Under the pieces are notes generated by a model. That model was not told the DNA's origin and ran no database searches. It was given only the letters and a program-made list of their open reading frames with translations. Shown in pieces: positions 1-8,439 of a DNA stretch of 64,000 nucleotides (position 1 is the stretch's first letter; each line of letters begins with the position of its first letter). Origin of the DNA: Pedobacter sp014947265 (GTDB lineage Bacteria; Bacteroidota; Bacteroidia; Sphingobacteriales; Sphingobacteriaceae); the NCBI RefSeq assembly GCF_014947265.1, contig NZ_JADCNK010000001.1:62001-126000 (forward strand), read 5' to 3'. The translations under genes and the position numbers were made by a program.

Positions 1-538
1 CGCGGTTGCTCCTGTTAAAGTTTCTTTCAACGATATCGTAATTAAAGCGGTTGCCGTTGCCCTGAAAAAACACCCGGCTGTTAATTCATCATGGGGTGGC
101 GATAAAATCAGATTTAACGAACATACCAACATTGGTGTAGCTATGGCTGTTGAAGATGGTTTATTGGTACCAGTAGTGCGTTTCGCTGATGGCAAATCTT
201 TATCACACATCTCTGCAGAAGTAAAAGATTTTGGTGGTAAAGCAAAAGCTAAAAAATTACAACCTGCAGATTGGGAAGGTTCTACTTTCACTGTTTCTAA
301 TTTAGGTATGTTTGGTATTGATGAGTTTACTTCAATTATCAACTCTCCTGATGGTGCAATTTTATCAGTAGGTGCAATTCAACAAGTTCCGGTGGTTAAA
401 AACGGTGCTGTTGTTCCTGGTAATGTAATGAAATTGACTTTAGGTTGCGATCACCGTGTGGTTGATGGTGCAACAGGAGCACAATTCTTACAAACCTTAA
501 AAGGTCTATTAGAAGAGCCAATCAGGTTATTAGCGTAA
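1..538 (+). CDS. 2-oxo acid dehydrogenase E2 component (dihydrolipoamide acyltransferase), C-terminal part
   Basis: The 5' end is cut by the window; the open frame runs from base 2 to the TAA at 536-538 (178 codons). It is the catalytic acyltransferase domain of an E2 enzyme, which passes the acyl group from lipoyl-lysine to CoA in the pyruvate (or a related) dehydrogenase complex. The C-terminal active-site motif DHRVVDG is present (His and Asp catalytic), as are the trimer-core segments SNLGMFGIDEFT and GAILSVGAI. The usual FxxxLxxLLExP tail ends the protein. The lipoyl and E1/E3-binding domains lie outside the window, so pyruvate against branched-chain or 2-oxoglutarate specificity is not settled; the SNLGMFG/INSPDGAILSVG pattern favours pyruvate dehydrogenase E2. 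A strong terminator follows. Confidence 0.93.
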   Translation, partial: AVAPVKVSFNDIVIKAVAVALKKHPAVNSSWGGDKIRFNEHTNIGVAMAVEDGLLVPVVRFADGKSLSHISAEVKDFGGKAKAKKLQPADWEGSTFTVSNLGMFGIDEFTSIINSPDGAILSVGAIQQVPVVKNGAVVPGNVMKLTLGCDHRVVDGATGAQFLQTLKGLLEEPIRLLA

Positions 539-545
539 TATATTT

Positions 546-571
546 GTCATCCTGAGCTTGTCGAAGGATCT
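546..571. repeat. Half copy of GTCATCCTGA...GAAGGATCT dispersed repeat
   Basis: The segment starts GTCATCCTGAGC and ends GAAGGATCT. Close relatives occur at 59224-59249, 59496-59522 and, inverted, 59604-59628. It lies between a stop codon and a terminator and does not code. Confidence 0.75.
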
Positions 572-587
572 CAGACCTAAAATTTAA

Positions 588-613
588 AGCCATCCTTTTC
601 GGATGGCTTTTTT
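588..613 (+). terminator. Rho-independent terminator after E2 gene
   Basis: An 8-bp perfect stem, AGCCATCC (588-595) with GGATGGCT (601-608), closes a TTTTC loop and runs into six T residues. It ends the transcript of the upstream dehydrogenase operon. Confidence 0.9.
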
Positions 614-699
614 ATTAAATTTAATTAAATTTGGCTAGATATGTTTCTTACCTCAAGAAATGTTATTCAAAAATTAACGCTTATATTTCAATTATTAAG

Positions 700-1998
700 A
701 TGCATTTTAAATTCAAATTAATATCTATTATTTTACTGCTGGGATCGATTTCTTGTAAGAAGCAGGACAGTCCTGAGAATAAACAAATCCTAATTAATTT
801 TGAAACAAATGGGGGCACGCCCGTAAAAAATCAATTAGTAAAGAGCGGAGCAACAATAGTTTTACCCAATAATCCTGAAAAAAATGTATGGCACTTTGAT
901 GGTTGGTATAAAGATGTAGACTATAAGGAAAAATTTGATATTAATGAACTTATTACCTCTCAAATAACATTATATGCTAAATGGAAGCCAGGATTTAAAT
1001 CAGTAAACACTTTAGCTGGCGATACTAGAGGGTTTAATACAAGCTGGGGAAACACAACAGGGTATTCAGACGGATATGGCGATCAAGTTCATTTTTGGGG
1101 ACTTGGAGGTATATGTAAGGGTAAAGATGGTACATTATGGATAAATGAATATTTAAATAGACGAATTAGAAAAATCACCCCGGTAGGACAGGTAATAACG
1201 GTAGCAGGCACAGGCAGGCAGGAATATAAAGATGGTTTTGGAACATCGGCTGCATTTGAAGGACCTGGTTCTGCTATGGCTACAGATAGTAAGGGCAACT
1301 TGTTTATTTTTGACAATAATAGATTACGAAAAATTGCTCCTTCAGGCGAAGTTACAACAATCGCTGGCAATGGAATACCAAAAGCAGTAGATGGCAAAGG
1401 TACGACTGCAGGATTTTGGACACCTGGTGGTATGGTTTTCGATGCAGAAGGTAATATTATATTAACTGAATGGGGTAATTCATTAATTAGAAAAATTACC
1501 CCAGATGGCACCGTTACAACATTGTGTAGAACTGCGGACCAATTCCAATTTAAAGATGGATTATTAGCTAATGCAGGGTTTAGATTTCCGCAAGGTATTT
1601 GTATTGACTCTAAAGGTGACTTATATATTGCAGATCAATTGAATAATTGTATAAGAAAGATAAGTAATGGCATTGTATCTACTTTTGCGGGTAGCGGTGA
1701 GGATGGTTACGCAGACGGTATCGGGAGAAAAGCAAAATTTAGTCAACCAACAAGGATAGTTGTAGATAAATATGATAATTTATATGTAGCCGAAACATTA
1801 TTTGCTTCTTCTAGATTAAGAATGATTTCCCCAGATGGAGAAGTCTTTACAGTAATTAATGGCAATCAATATGGCTTTAAAGATGGCTTGGTAACAGATT
1901 CTAAATTTAATATTATTCGTGACATTGCATTAGATGATAATCAAAATCTTTATGTTATGGATGATTACAATTCCTTAATAAGGATGATAAAGCGATGA
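700..1998 (+). CDS. Lipoprotein with InlB-type repeat and six NHL repeats
   Basis: 432 aa from the ATG at 700. A longer frame opens at a TTG at 631, but only the ATG gives a clean lipoprotein signal (LLLGSISC, Cys about residue 18). Residues about 30-95 form one Listeria-Bacteroides (InlB B-type) repeat ending LYAKW. The rest is six NHL-type repeats with the pattern D-x-x-G-N-L/I-Y-I-A-D and RKI-P-G-V-T-AG-G, enough for a six-bladed beta-propeller. Such proteins are usually on the cell surface and bind ligands or partners; nothing here indicates catalysis. It lies alone between the E2 terminator and the next lipoprotein gene, 46 bp upstream of it. Function unknown. Confidence 0.8.
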   Translation: MHFKFKLISIILLLGSISCKKQDSPENKQILINFETNGGTPVKNQLVKSGATIVLPNNPEKNVWHFDGWYKDVDYKEKFDINELITSQITLYAKWKPGFKSVNTLAGDTRGFNTSWGNTTGYSDGYGDQVHFWGLGGICKGKDGTLWINEYLNRRIRKITPVGQVITVAGTGRQEYKDGFGTSAAFEGPGSAMATDSKGNLFIFDNNRLRKIAPSGEVTTIAGNGIPKAVDGKGTTAGFWTPGGMVFDAEGNIILTEWGNSLIRKITPDGTVTTLCRTADQFQFKDGLLANAGFRFPQGICIDSKGDLYIADQLNNCIRKISNGIVSTFAGSGEDGYADGIGRKAKFSQPTRIVVDKYDNLYVAETLFASSRLRMISPDGEVFTVINGNQYGFKDGLVTDSKFNIIRDIALDDNQNLYVMDDYNSLIRMIKR

Positions 1999-2044
1999 TT
2001 ACAACTCAAGATACTCTTTTGATTAGAACCTTAACTCAAAATAA

Positions 2045-3823
2045 ATGAAAAAAATATTTCTTTTTGCTATCTGCATTACTGCAATGCTTGCCTGTAAGCA
2101 AAAAAACAGTTCTGATAATGGCGCAGAAAACAAAACCTTTGCAGCCCTTTGCGAGCAATATTATCAGGATGGATTAAAATTAAATCCTTTAAGCGCTACT
2201 TACATCGGAGATGAACGTTATAACGATCTTTTGGCAAATGACGGATCGCAAGCTTATTTAAAAGAGTTTAAAAGCTACAATCAGCGTTATCTGGATAGCC
2301 TGGGTAAATATGACCGCGAAAGCCTTGACGAAAACGATAAATTATCTTATGACTACCTGAAAGATCAACTGGAAATTAATCTGGAAGGATTAAAATACCA
2401 TTCTGAATATCTCCCATTTAACCAAATGTTTGCGCTCCCCTTAACCATTGGCCAATTGGGCTCAGGCACAGGAGCACAACCTTTTAAAACGGTAAAAAAT
2501 TACGAAGATTGGTTAAAACGGGTCGATGCATTTTCGGTGTGGGCCGATACGGCCATCGGAAATTTTAAAAAAGGTGCGGCAGCAGGCATTGTACTACCAA
2601 AAGCATTGGTGATAAAAATGATCCCTCAAATGCAAAGCATGGTGGCAGCCAAACCAGAAGAAAGTTTATTTTACGGACCGATCAAATTAATGCCAGCAAG
2701 TTTTTCTGCCTCAGATAAACAAAAGCTGACAGAAGCGTACCGCACATCGATCACTAATGTAATTATCCCTACCTATAAAAAATTGGCCGACTATCTACAG
2801 AACGAATATCTGCCAAAAACACGAACTACCTCTGGCTATTCAGCTATGCCCGGCGGATTGGCCTGGTACACTTATCTGGTAAAACAACAAACCACTACTA
2901 ACAAAACACCGGAAGAAATCTATCAAACAGGCTTAAAAGAAGTTGCCCGGATTAAAGGTCAAATGGACAGCATCAAAAATTTAGTTGGCTTTAAGGGCGA
3001 TTTGAAAGCTTTTTTCGAATACATGAAAACCGATAAAAAATTCATGCCTTATAAAACACCTCAAGAGGTGCTAGCTGCTTTTGAAAATATCCACCAGCGC
3101 ATGAAACCCAACTTGAAAAAAATGTTTGAGGTAGAGCCTAAAACACCTTTCGAAATCCGGCAAACAGAAGCTTTCAGGGCTGCATCGGCAAGTGCTGAAT
3201 ATAATCAAGGTTCTGCAGACGGATCACGCCCAGGGATCTTTTATGTACCCATTTTAGATGCGAAAACATTTAACACTACTTCGGGTATGGAATCGCTGTT
3301 TCTTCATGAGGCAATTCCAGGCCACCATTACCAGATTTCTTTAACGCAGGAAAATAAATCACTTCCTAATTTCCGCCGTTTTGGTGGTCATAATGCTTAT
3401 GTAGAAGGTTGGGCTTTATACTGCGAATCGTTAGGGAAAGAACTGGGCCTATATCAGGATCCTTATCAACACATGGGTGCACTGGGCGATGAAATGCACC
3501 GGGCCATCCGTTTAGTGGTTGATGTAGCCATTCACACCAAAAACATGAGCAGGGAGGAAGCTATAAAATACATGACAGACAATGAAGCGATTAGTACTGA
3601 AGGTGCAACAGCAGAAATTGAACGTTATATGGGCATTCCTGCACAAGCTTTAGGCTACAAAACCGGCGCAATGAAAATAAGGGAATTGAGAAGCAAATAT
3701 GAGAAGGAATTAGGTCCGAAGTTTAAATTAGCAGCTTTTCATACCGCTGTTTTAAAAGATGGGTCGTTTCCTTTATCAGTTTTTGAAGCGAAGATGGATG
3801 CCTGGGCCGAGAGCCAGAAGTAG
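2045..3823 (+). CDS. DUF885 family zinc-hydrolase lipoprotein
   Basis: 592 aa with a lipoprotein signal (Cys about residue 17). It matches the DUF885 family: an all-helical protein with the metal-binding motif HEAIPGHH at residues 421-428, followed by a conserved YVEGWALYCE segment that supplies the third ligand, as in M32-like metallopeptidases. The C-terminal half has the family pattern EIERYMGIPAQALGYKTG. Length is normal for the family (about 550-620 aa). It is probably a membrane-anchored periplasmic peptidase; the substrate is unknown. No promoter or terminator is obvious, and the 46-bp gap to the upstream gene allows co-transcription. Confidence 0.87.
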   Translation: MKKIFLFAICITAMLACKQKNSSDNGAENKTFAALCEQYYQDGLKLNPLSATYIGDERYNDLLANDGSQAYLKEFKSYNQRYLDSLGKYDRESLDENDKLSYDYLKDQLEINLEGLKYHSEYLPFNQMFALPLTIGQLGSGTGAQPFKTVKNYEDWLKRVDAFSVWADTAIGNFKKGAAAGIVLPKALVIKMIPQMQSMVAAKPEESLFYGPIKLMPASFSASDKQKLTEAYRTSITNVIIPTYKKLADYLQNEYLPKTRTTSGYSAMPGGLAWYTYLVKQQTTTNKTPEEIYQTGLKEVARIKGQMDSIKNLVGFKGDLKAFFEYMKTDKKFMPYKTPQEVLAAFENIHQRMKPNLKKMFEVEPKTPFEIRQTEAFRAASASAEYNQGSADGSRPGIFYVPILDAKTFNTTSGMESLFLHEAIPGHHYQISLTQENKSLPNFRRFGGHNAYVEGWALYCESLGKELGLYQDPYQHMGALGDEMHRAIRLVVDVAIHTKNMSREEAIKYMTDNEAISTEGATAEIERYMGIPAQALGYKTGAMKIRELRSKYEKELGPKFKLAAFHTAVLKDGSFPLSVFEAKMDAWAESQK

Positions 3824-3849
3824 TTTATATCTTTTTATTGATACTAGAA

Positions 3850-3929
3850 AGTGTTTCCCGCAGATTTCGCAAAGAACGCAGATAAACCATTCATCTCAGC
3901 GTTTTTCGTAGCGATCGGCAGGAAACACT
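3850..3929. repeat. Palindromic CGCAGAT-family element, left side of GxxExxY gene
   Basis: An 80-bp imperfect palindrome: outer arms AGTGTTTCC (3850-3858) and GGAAACACT (3921-3929), inner CGCAGAT-rich arms. It contains TCCCGCAGATTT (3856-3867), which recurs exactly, inverted, at 4434-4445 beyond the GxxExxY gene. Same family as 20958-21039. Confidence 0.75.
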
Positions 3930-3931
3930 CA

Positions 3932-4309
3932 TCAAAGACCATTCACTTTTCTCCAGATTGACTGTGATATGTTTGAAGAATTAAAATTAACAAGCAATCC
4001 AAGTCGTAAGCCAGAAAGTTTCAGATAAGTAAGTACCTGCTTATGGTGAACTGGCGCAAGTGTTTCTACTGATTTTACTTCGATAATGACCAGATCGTTT
4101 ATTAATAAATCTATCCGATAGCCGGCATCAAGGGTTATACCTTCAAAAACAACCGGTAATTTTACCTGTTGCTTAACATCTAAGCCATTTTTGGTTAAAA
4201 CATAAGTCAGTACCGTTTCGTAAACAGATTCTAATAAACCGGGGCCTAATGCATTGTAAACTGTAAATATTGCACCTCTTATTTGATAGGAGATATCATT
4301 CTCATCCAT
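3932..4309 (-). CDS. GxxExxY family protein (PDDEXK-like)
   Basis: 125 aa, typical length. The name-giving motif GLLESVY is at residues 24-30, preceded by the usual helix IRGAIFTVYNALGPG. A restriction-nuclease-like core follows: Asp67 in GYRIDLL and Glu77-Val-Lys79 in IIEVKS, spaced as in PD-(D/E)xK nucleases; a conserved helix HKQVLTYLKLSGLRLGLLVNF then packs on the core. The family is common in Bacteroidota and its function is unknown; nuclease-like activity is inferred from the fold only. The gene runs against both neighbours and sits between inverted CGCAGAT-type repeats, as if it travelled with them. Confidence 0.9.
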   Translation of the reverse strand: MDENDISYQIRGAIFTVYNALGPGLLESVYETVLTYVLTKNGLDVKQQVKLPVVFEGITLDAGYRIDLLINDLVIIEVKSVETLAPVHHKQVLTYLKLSGLRLGLLVNFNSSNISQSIWRKVNGL

Positions 4310-4433
4310 AGTATAAAAATTTAATGGGTATTCTTAAATGAGGATGATTAACTAAAAATATTATAATCTCTGTAATTATCAAAATTATAAATTCAGTTTA
4401 AGAAAAAGAGAGCAACTCTGCGTTTATCTTCTT

Positions 4434-4445
4434 AAATCTGCGGGA
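4434..4445. repeat. Right inverted arm of GxxExxY cassette
   Basis: AAATCTGCGGGA is the exact reverse complement of 3856-3867. CTGCGTTTATC (4418-4428) just inside matches the CGCAGATAAA words of the left element. The rest of 4310-4509 shows no gene. Confidence 0.75.
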
Positions 4446-4509
4446 GAAAAACCTGACAAACCTAAACCCTTTTCCAATTCCTTTGTTAATTATTAAACAC
4501 CCGAAAATC

Positions 4510-5061
4510 ATGGACAAAGAAAAATTGATACAAGAAGCTTACTTAGTTGCACATAAAATAGAGGAGAACGGCAATTTCCCTAACAATCCCAAATTACCGT
4601 TAATGATTTACAAAGGTACGTTCAGGTTACATCCTGATGATACTGAAGAAGTAATCAAAAAAGTTTTCGCACAGAATGGGTACACAAATGCCTGGGTAGA
4701 TGGCATTTTTGACTATCACCATTACCATAGCAATACACACGAAGTAATGGGTGTATTTTGCGGCAAGGCCGATGTACAGTTTGGAGGGGACCATGGCGTT
4801 TGTATAGAGCTGGATAAAGGTGACGTAATTATCATCCCTGCAGGCGTAGCACACAAAAAACTGAACTCAAGCGACGACTTCACTGTTGTTGGCGCATATC
4901 CAAATGGTTCAGATTACGACATGAAATATGGGAAAGCTGAAGAGCGACCTGAAGCAGATGAAACCATTGCCAACGTGAAAAATCCAGACAACGACCCTGT
5001 TTATGGAAGTAAAGGTCACTTATTTGAGTGCTGGTACAATCAAAATTGCGAAAATGTGTAA
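4510..5061 (+). CDS. YjlB-like cupin protein
   Basis: 183 aa from the ATG at 4510; a longer frame starts at a TTG at 4483 but adds only a non-conserved tail inside the repeat-flank region. A single cupin domain: motif 1 has clustered histidines (YHHYHSNTHEVMGVFCG, about residues 69-85) and motif 2 has KGDVIIIPAGVAHKK (about residues 107-121). A metal site is likely. The N-terminal helix and the C-terminal PEADETI/DPVYG segment resemble the B. subtilis YjlB group, whose reaction is unknown. It stands alone between the GxxExxY cassette and a serine hydrolase 68 bp downstream. Confidence 0.82.
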   Translation: MDKEKLIQEAYLVAHKIEENGNFPNNPKLPLMIYKGTFRLHPDDTEEVIKKVFAQNGYTNAWVDGIFDYHHYHSNTHEVMGVFCGKADVQFGGDHGVCIELDKGDVIIIPAGVAHKKLNSSDDFTVVGAYPNGSDYDMKYGKAEERPEADETIANVKNPDNDPVYGSKGHLFECWYNQNCENV

Positions 5062-5129
5062 AACTCTTTCGTTTTAACCGTCTAAAATTCTTTAATTTTC
5101 GGGTTTTAAATATACTACCCTTATTATAA

Positions 5130-6362
5130 ATGAATTTTCGATATATATGTTCAGCATTAGCCCTCTCTGCAACTTTATTAACTGCTTGTTCAAGCAAAAA
5201 ATCTGAAGAGAAAAAGGCTGCTGAAAAAAAAATCCGCACCAAAGAAGATGATAAAGCGGATAGCCTTTTATTGGTTTATAACCCACAAAAAGGCGACAAA
5301 TGGATTGCCGATTTTGTAGATAATCTACATAAAAAATATGGTTTTAACGGAAATATGCTGGTGGCAAAAGACGGAAAAATCCTTTACGAAAAAGCGATCG
5401 GTTGGGCCGATTACCTCCACAGAGATAGTTTGACGATCAACTCAGAGTTTGAATTAGCCTCCATTACCAAAACATTTACCGGCACGGCGATTATGCAATT
5501 GGTGGAGGCCGGAAAACTTTCGTTAAACGATAACGTAAAAAAGTTCTACCCTAATTTTCCTTATGAGGGCATTACCGTAAAACTATTGCTTTCTCACCGA
5601 AGTGGCATGATGAATTACGTTTACTTTATTGATGATATCTGGCGTAAGGAAAAACGCAATATGAAAAAAGGGGTTACCAATCAGGAAGTAATGAATGTTA
5701 TTGCTGAGCGGAAACCAAACCCATACACCAAACCAGATAACCGATTCCATTATAACAACTCAAATTTTATGGTGTTGGGTGCCATCATAGAAAAGGTAAC
5801 CGGACAGCGCTATTCGCAATACATGATGGAACATGTGTTTAAACCAGCCGGATTAAAACATACACATGTATATAGCACAACCGAGTATGAAAAAATTCCG
5901 GTTGACGTAGTTGGCCACGACCGCAATAGTTTTAGATACTCTGTTGCACAGAACTTTCTGGATGGGCCAGTTGGAGATAAAGGCATTTATAGTACGGTAC
6001 ACGATTTGGTGCTGTTTGATAAATATTTGAAAAATGGAAGATTATTAAGTAAAAAGAGCCTCGATTCTGCCTATACCGGACACAATAAGCCTATTAATGG
6101 TCACTTCAACTATGGTTATGGCTGGAGAATGTTTGATGGCGAAAAAATGGACAAAGTGGTATACCATACGGGTTGGTGGCATGGTTTCCGCCATATTTAT
6201 GTAAGAGATCTAAACAAAAACATTGTTATTGTGTTTTTAGGCAACCTGACCAACGGAAGTTTAATGCATCTCGATGATCTGTATAAACACTTCGACATGC
6301 CGATTATCCGCAAAGGGGCATACCATGGCAATGGCAGTTTGCCAGGTTCAGACGAAGATTAA
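5130..6362 (+). CDS. Serine hydrolase lipoprotein, beta-lactamase class C / PBP4* fold
   Basis: 410 aa with a lipoprotein signal (LLTACSS; Cys about 20) and a charged linker. All three active-site motifs of penicillin-recognising hydrolases are present: SITK at residues 111-114 (nucleophile Ser111, Lys114), YNN at 208-210 and HTG at 346-348. The family contains esterases, D-aminopeptidases and penicillin-binding proteins, and substrate cannot be read from sequence. Probably periplasmic, membrane-anchored. The next gene starts 4 bp after the stop, so the two are probably co-transcribed. Confidence 0.88.
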   Translation: MNFRYICSALALSATLLTACSSKKSEEKKAAEKKIRTKEDDKADSLLLVYNPQKGDKWIADFVDNLHKKYGFNGNMLVAKDGKILYEKAIGWADYLHRDSLTINSEFELASITKTFTGTAIMQLVEAGKLSLNDNVKKFYPNFPYEGITVKLLLSHRSGMMNYVYFIDDIWRKEKRNMKKGVTNQEVMNVIAERKPNPYTKPDNRFHYNNSNFMVLGAIIEKVTGQRYSQYMMEHVFKPAGLKHTHVYSTTEYEKIPVDVVGHDRNSFRYSVAQNFLDGPVGDKGIYSTVHDLVLFDKYLKNGRLLSKKSLDSAYTGHNKPINGHFNYGYGWRMFDGEKMDKVVYHTGWWHGFRHIYVRDLNKNIVIVFLGNLTNGSLMHLDDLYKHFDMPIIRKGAYHGNGSLPGSDED

Positions 6363-6366
6363 ATTT

Positions 6367-7350
6367 ATGGCAAAAACAAAATGGATTATCGGACCGGGTA
6401 CATTAACCATCTATCCTAAAAGAAATTTAAGGATAGTTGGGCTTATATTTTTTGTACTGATTGCGACCTTTATTTTCTTTTTATCGAAATCGGTACAGGG
6501 TTATTCTCCTGGCCTCACTCTTGGCTATTATGGCTTCCTGTTATTAATTCCGTTACTGCTGATTTTTATTGCCGAAACAAAAGTAATTTTTGATGGGAAC
6601 AGCAGGGTTTTATATAAAAAAATTGCGTTTTTACCGACTGGATCAATCCCTTTTGATGATATCGCCTCAGTAGAGCCATACGAAGTGCTGGGAAGCGGCT
6701 TTAATTATAAACTGTTCAAAAAAAGCAACAGACATGGCAGAGGCTTACTTGTTTCTTCCGGTTATAGTAAAGCCACCAATGCCAACCTGATCGCTTTTCA
6801 ACAGGAGGTATTACCAAAGATTGATGAGCTTGTGTTTGCCAATGCACCGGTAATTCCTAAGCAGACCATTTACGATTTTAAGTTTTTCAAAGAAGGAGGA
6901 GGTGTTTACCTCTTGCGGGATAATAAGATAGGAAGTTTTATTTTGGGGTTGATTTTTATCGGTGCTACTGTTGCTATATTGTTTAGCCCCGATTTTTTAT
7001 CAAACGAAGGATCTATTCAAAAAATACTCCTGACCTATTTCCCGGCAGCCATAGGCTTGGCACTTCTTTTTGCAGCAACATCCAACATCCGCTTTGATAA
7101 AAGCCAAAGGAAAATTATCCGTTCTACTTTTGCCGGCCGTTTTAAAAAAGATTACCCTTTTGATGATCTAATCCGTTTTCAGGTGATCCGTAAAACAACT
7201 AATCTTATTTATTCCGGCACTGAAGTCAGGGCAGAGATTTTTTTGCCTGCCAAAAATAAAACAATCATCTTAAACCTTAAAAGCTTTATAGGTACTAAAA
7301 AGATTGAGCGCTTCCTTGATGAGGCCAATACGATTTTGGGCCGGATTTAG
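6367..7350 (+). CDS. Membrane protein of unknown function with two PH-like repeats
   Basis: 327 aa from the ATG at 6367. A longer frame upstream overlaps the serine hydrolase and is unlikely. Four hydrophobic segments are visible: about residues 20-40, 48-72, 190-215 and 225-245, in two pairs. Each pair is followed by a similar soluble stretch (FDGNSRVLYKK...PFDDI and FDKSQRKIIRS...PFDDLIRFQV), suggesting an internal duplication of a two-helix plus beta-rich unit. No known family is recognised. It follows the hydrolase by 4 bp and precedes ybaB by 23 bp, so it may belong to a three-gene operon. Confidence 0.72.
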   Translation: MAKTKWIIGPGTLTIYPKRNLRIVGLIFFVLIATFIFFLSKSVQGYSPGLTLGYYGFLLLIPLLLIFIAETKVIFDGNSRVLYKKIAFLPTGSIPFDDIASVEPYEVLGSGFNYKLFKKSNRHGRGLLVSSGYSKATNANLIAFQQEVLPKIDELVFANAPVIPKQTIYDFKFFKEGGGVYLLRDNKIGSFILGLIFIGATVAILFSPDFLSNEGSIQKILLTYFPAAIGLALLFAATSNIRFDKSQRKIIRSTFAGRFKKDYPFDDLIRFQVIRKTTNLIYSGTEVRAEIFLPAKNKTIILNLKSFIGTKKIERFLDEANTILGRI

Positions 7351-7373
7351 TTTCACTATAAAACAAAACGATT

Positions 7374-7679
7374 ATGTTCGATAAATTATTTGCGGCTCAA
7401 CAAAAAGCCGAAGAAGTTAAAAAGCGTCTGGATACGATCTCGGTGTTTGGCGAAGTTGAAAATGGTGCAATAAAAATCACCGCTACAGCCAACAAATCCA
7501 TCACAGGAATTTCCATTGATGAGGAGTTTTTGAAAAACGCCGATAAGGAAGAATTGGAAGAACTTTTATTAACTGCAATTAACAAAGCGATGGCAAGTGC
7601 CGAACAGGTTAGTGCTGCCGAAATGCAGGCCTCGGCGCAGGATATGCTAGGTGGCCTGGGTGGTATGTTTGGCCAATAA
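7374..7679 (+). CDS. YbaB/EbfC family nucleoid-associated protein
   Basis: 101 aa, usual length. N-terminal coiled helix (AAQQKAEEVKKRL), a central beta sheet with a short GEVENGAIKITATAN turn, and a C-terminal helix ending in a glycine/methionine-rich tail. These are features of the dimeric YbaB/EbfC DNA-binding fold, which coats the nucleoid. In many bacteria ybaB follows dnaX and precedes recR; here it follows an unknown membrane protein. Confidence 0.85.
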   Translation: MFDKLFAAQQKAEEVKKRLDTISVFGEVENGAIKITATANKSITGISIDEEFLKNADKEELEELLLTAINKAMASAEQVSAAEMQASAQDMLGGLGGMFGQ

Positions 7680-7693
7680 TATCGTTAATCAAT

Positions 7694-7748
7694 CTTGATA
7701 CTTAATTCTCCATACTTGATACTAAAAACCCTCTACTTGATACTAAAA
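7694..7748. repeat. Tandem 21-bp repeat (CTTGATACT words) before UPF0173 gene
   Basis: CTTGATACT occurs at 7694-7702, 7715-7723 and 7736-7744, exactly 21 bp apart; the last two lie in identical TACTTGATACTAAAA 15-mers (7713-7727, 7734-7748). The last copy ends 2 bp before the start codon at 7751, so the leader of that gene is made of repeat. Confidence 0.8.
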
Positions 7749-7750
7749 CT

Positions 7751-8428
7751 ATGAAATACACCTATTATGGCCAATCTTGTTTCTTACTAGAAGCAGCTGG
7801 CAAAAAATTATTGTTCGATCCATTTATATCACATAATCCACTAGCTAAAAATGTAGATATTAAAGCGATTGAAGCTGATTATATTTTAGTGAGCCATGGT
7901 CATGGCGACCACGTAGCCGACTTGGTTGAATTGGCTAAACAAACCCAGGCGACTGTTATTGCAATGCCTGAGATTACCGATTGGGCTTCTAAACAAGGTG
8001 TGGAAAAAGTACACGGAATGAATTTTGGTAAATTTACTTTTGATTGGGGAACTGTACGCATGGTACCCGCTACACACTCATCAGGTTTACCAGATGGAAG
8101 TTACGGCGGAAATCCTGCTGGTTTTGTACTTGAAGTTGATGGCAAACAGATTTACTTTGCTGGTGATACAGGTTTAACCATAGAAATGAAGGTTTTGGCT
8201 GATATTTACAACCTTGATTATGCCATTTTACCTATCGGTGGAAATTACACGATGGATGTTGATGATGCTTTGATTGCAACGAAATATTTCGATTGCGATA
8301 AGGTGATCGGCGTTCATTACAATACCTTCCCAGTAATTGAAATTGATACCAAAGCTGCTTTAGATAAATTTGAGCGCGAAAACAAAACTTTATTGTTGCC
8401 AGAAATTGGTGAGACAATAAGTTTATAG
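7751..8428 (+). CDS. UPF0173 metal-dependent hydrolase (MBL fold)
   Basis: 225 aa, the usual length of UPF0173/YtkL proteins. Metal ligands: SHGHGDHVAD (about residues 48-57), a histidine in PATHSSG, Asp in FAGDTGL (about residues 137-143) and the C-terminal His in GVHYNTFP. The short loops are typical of this compact MBL group, which resembles UlaG and RNase Z relatives. The physiological substrate is unknown. Preceded by a CTTGATACT tandem repeat and followed by a large palindromic repeat. Confidence 0.9.
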   Translation: MKYTYYGQSCFLLEAAGKKLLFDPFISHNPLAKNVDIKAIEADYILVSHGHGDHVADLVELAKQTQATVIAMPEITDWASKQGVEKVHGMNFGKFTFDWGTVRMVPATHSSGLPDGSYGGNPAGFVLEVDGKQIYFAGDTGLTIEMKVLADIYNLDYAILPIGGNYTMDVDDALIATKYFDCDKVIGVHYNTFPVIEIDTKAALDKFERENKTLLLPEIGETISL

Positions 8429-8439
8429 TTTCGGCGAAC

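Larger units (their letters stand above)
3856..4445. mobile_element. Putative one-gene cassette: GxxExxY gene between inverted repeat arms
   Basis: A 590-bp unit bounded by an exact 12-bp inverted repeat, TCCCGCAGATTT at 3856-3867 and its complement at 4434-4445, with further CGCAGAT/ATCTGCG words inside both ends. The only gene inside is the 125-aa GxxExxY protein. The bounding genes on both sides run rightward while the cassette gene runs leftward. No transposase and no clear target duplication were found, so mobility is inference. Confidence 0.45.

Noticed and set aside
1089..1511. 140-codon open frame antisense to the NHL-repeat gene
   Set aside because: It mirrors the repeated NHL codons, has no start context and no recognisable family; the plus-strand gene explains the DNA.
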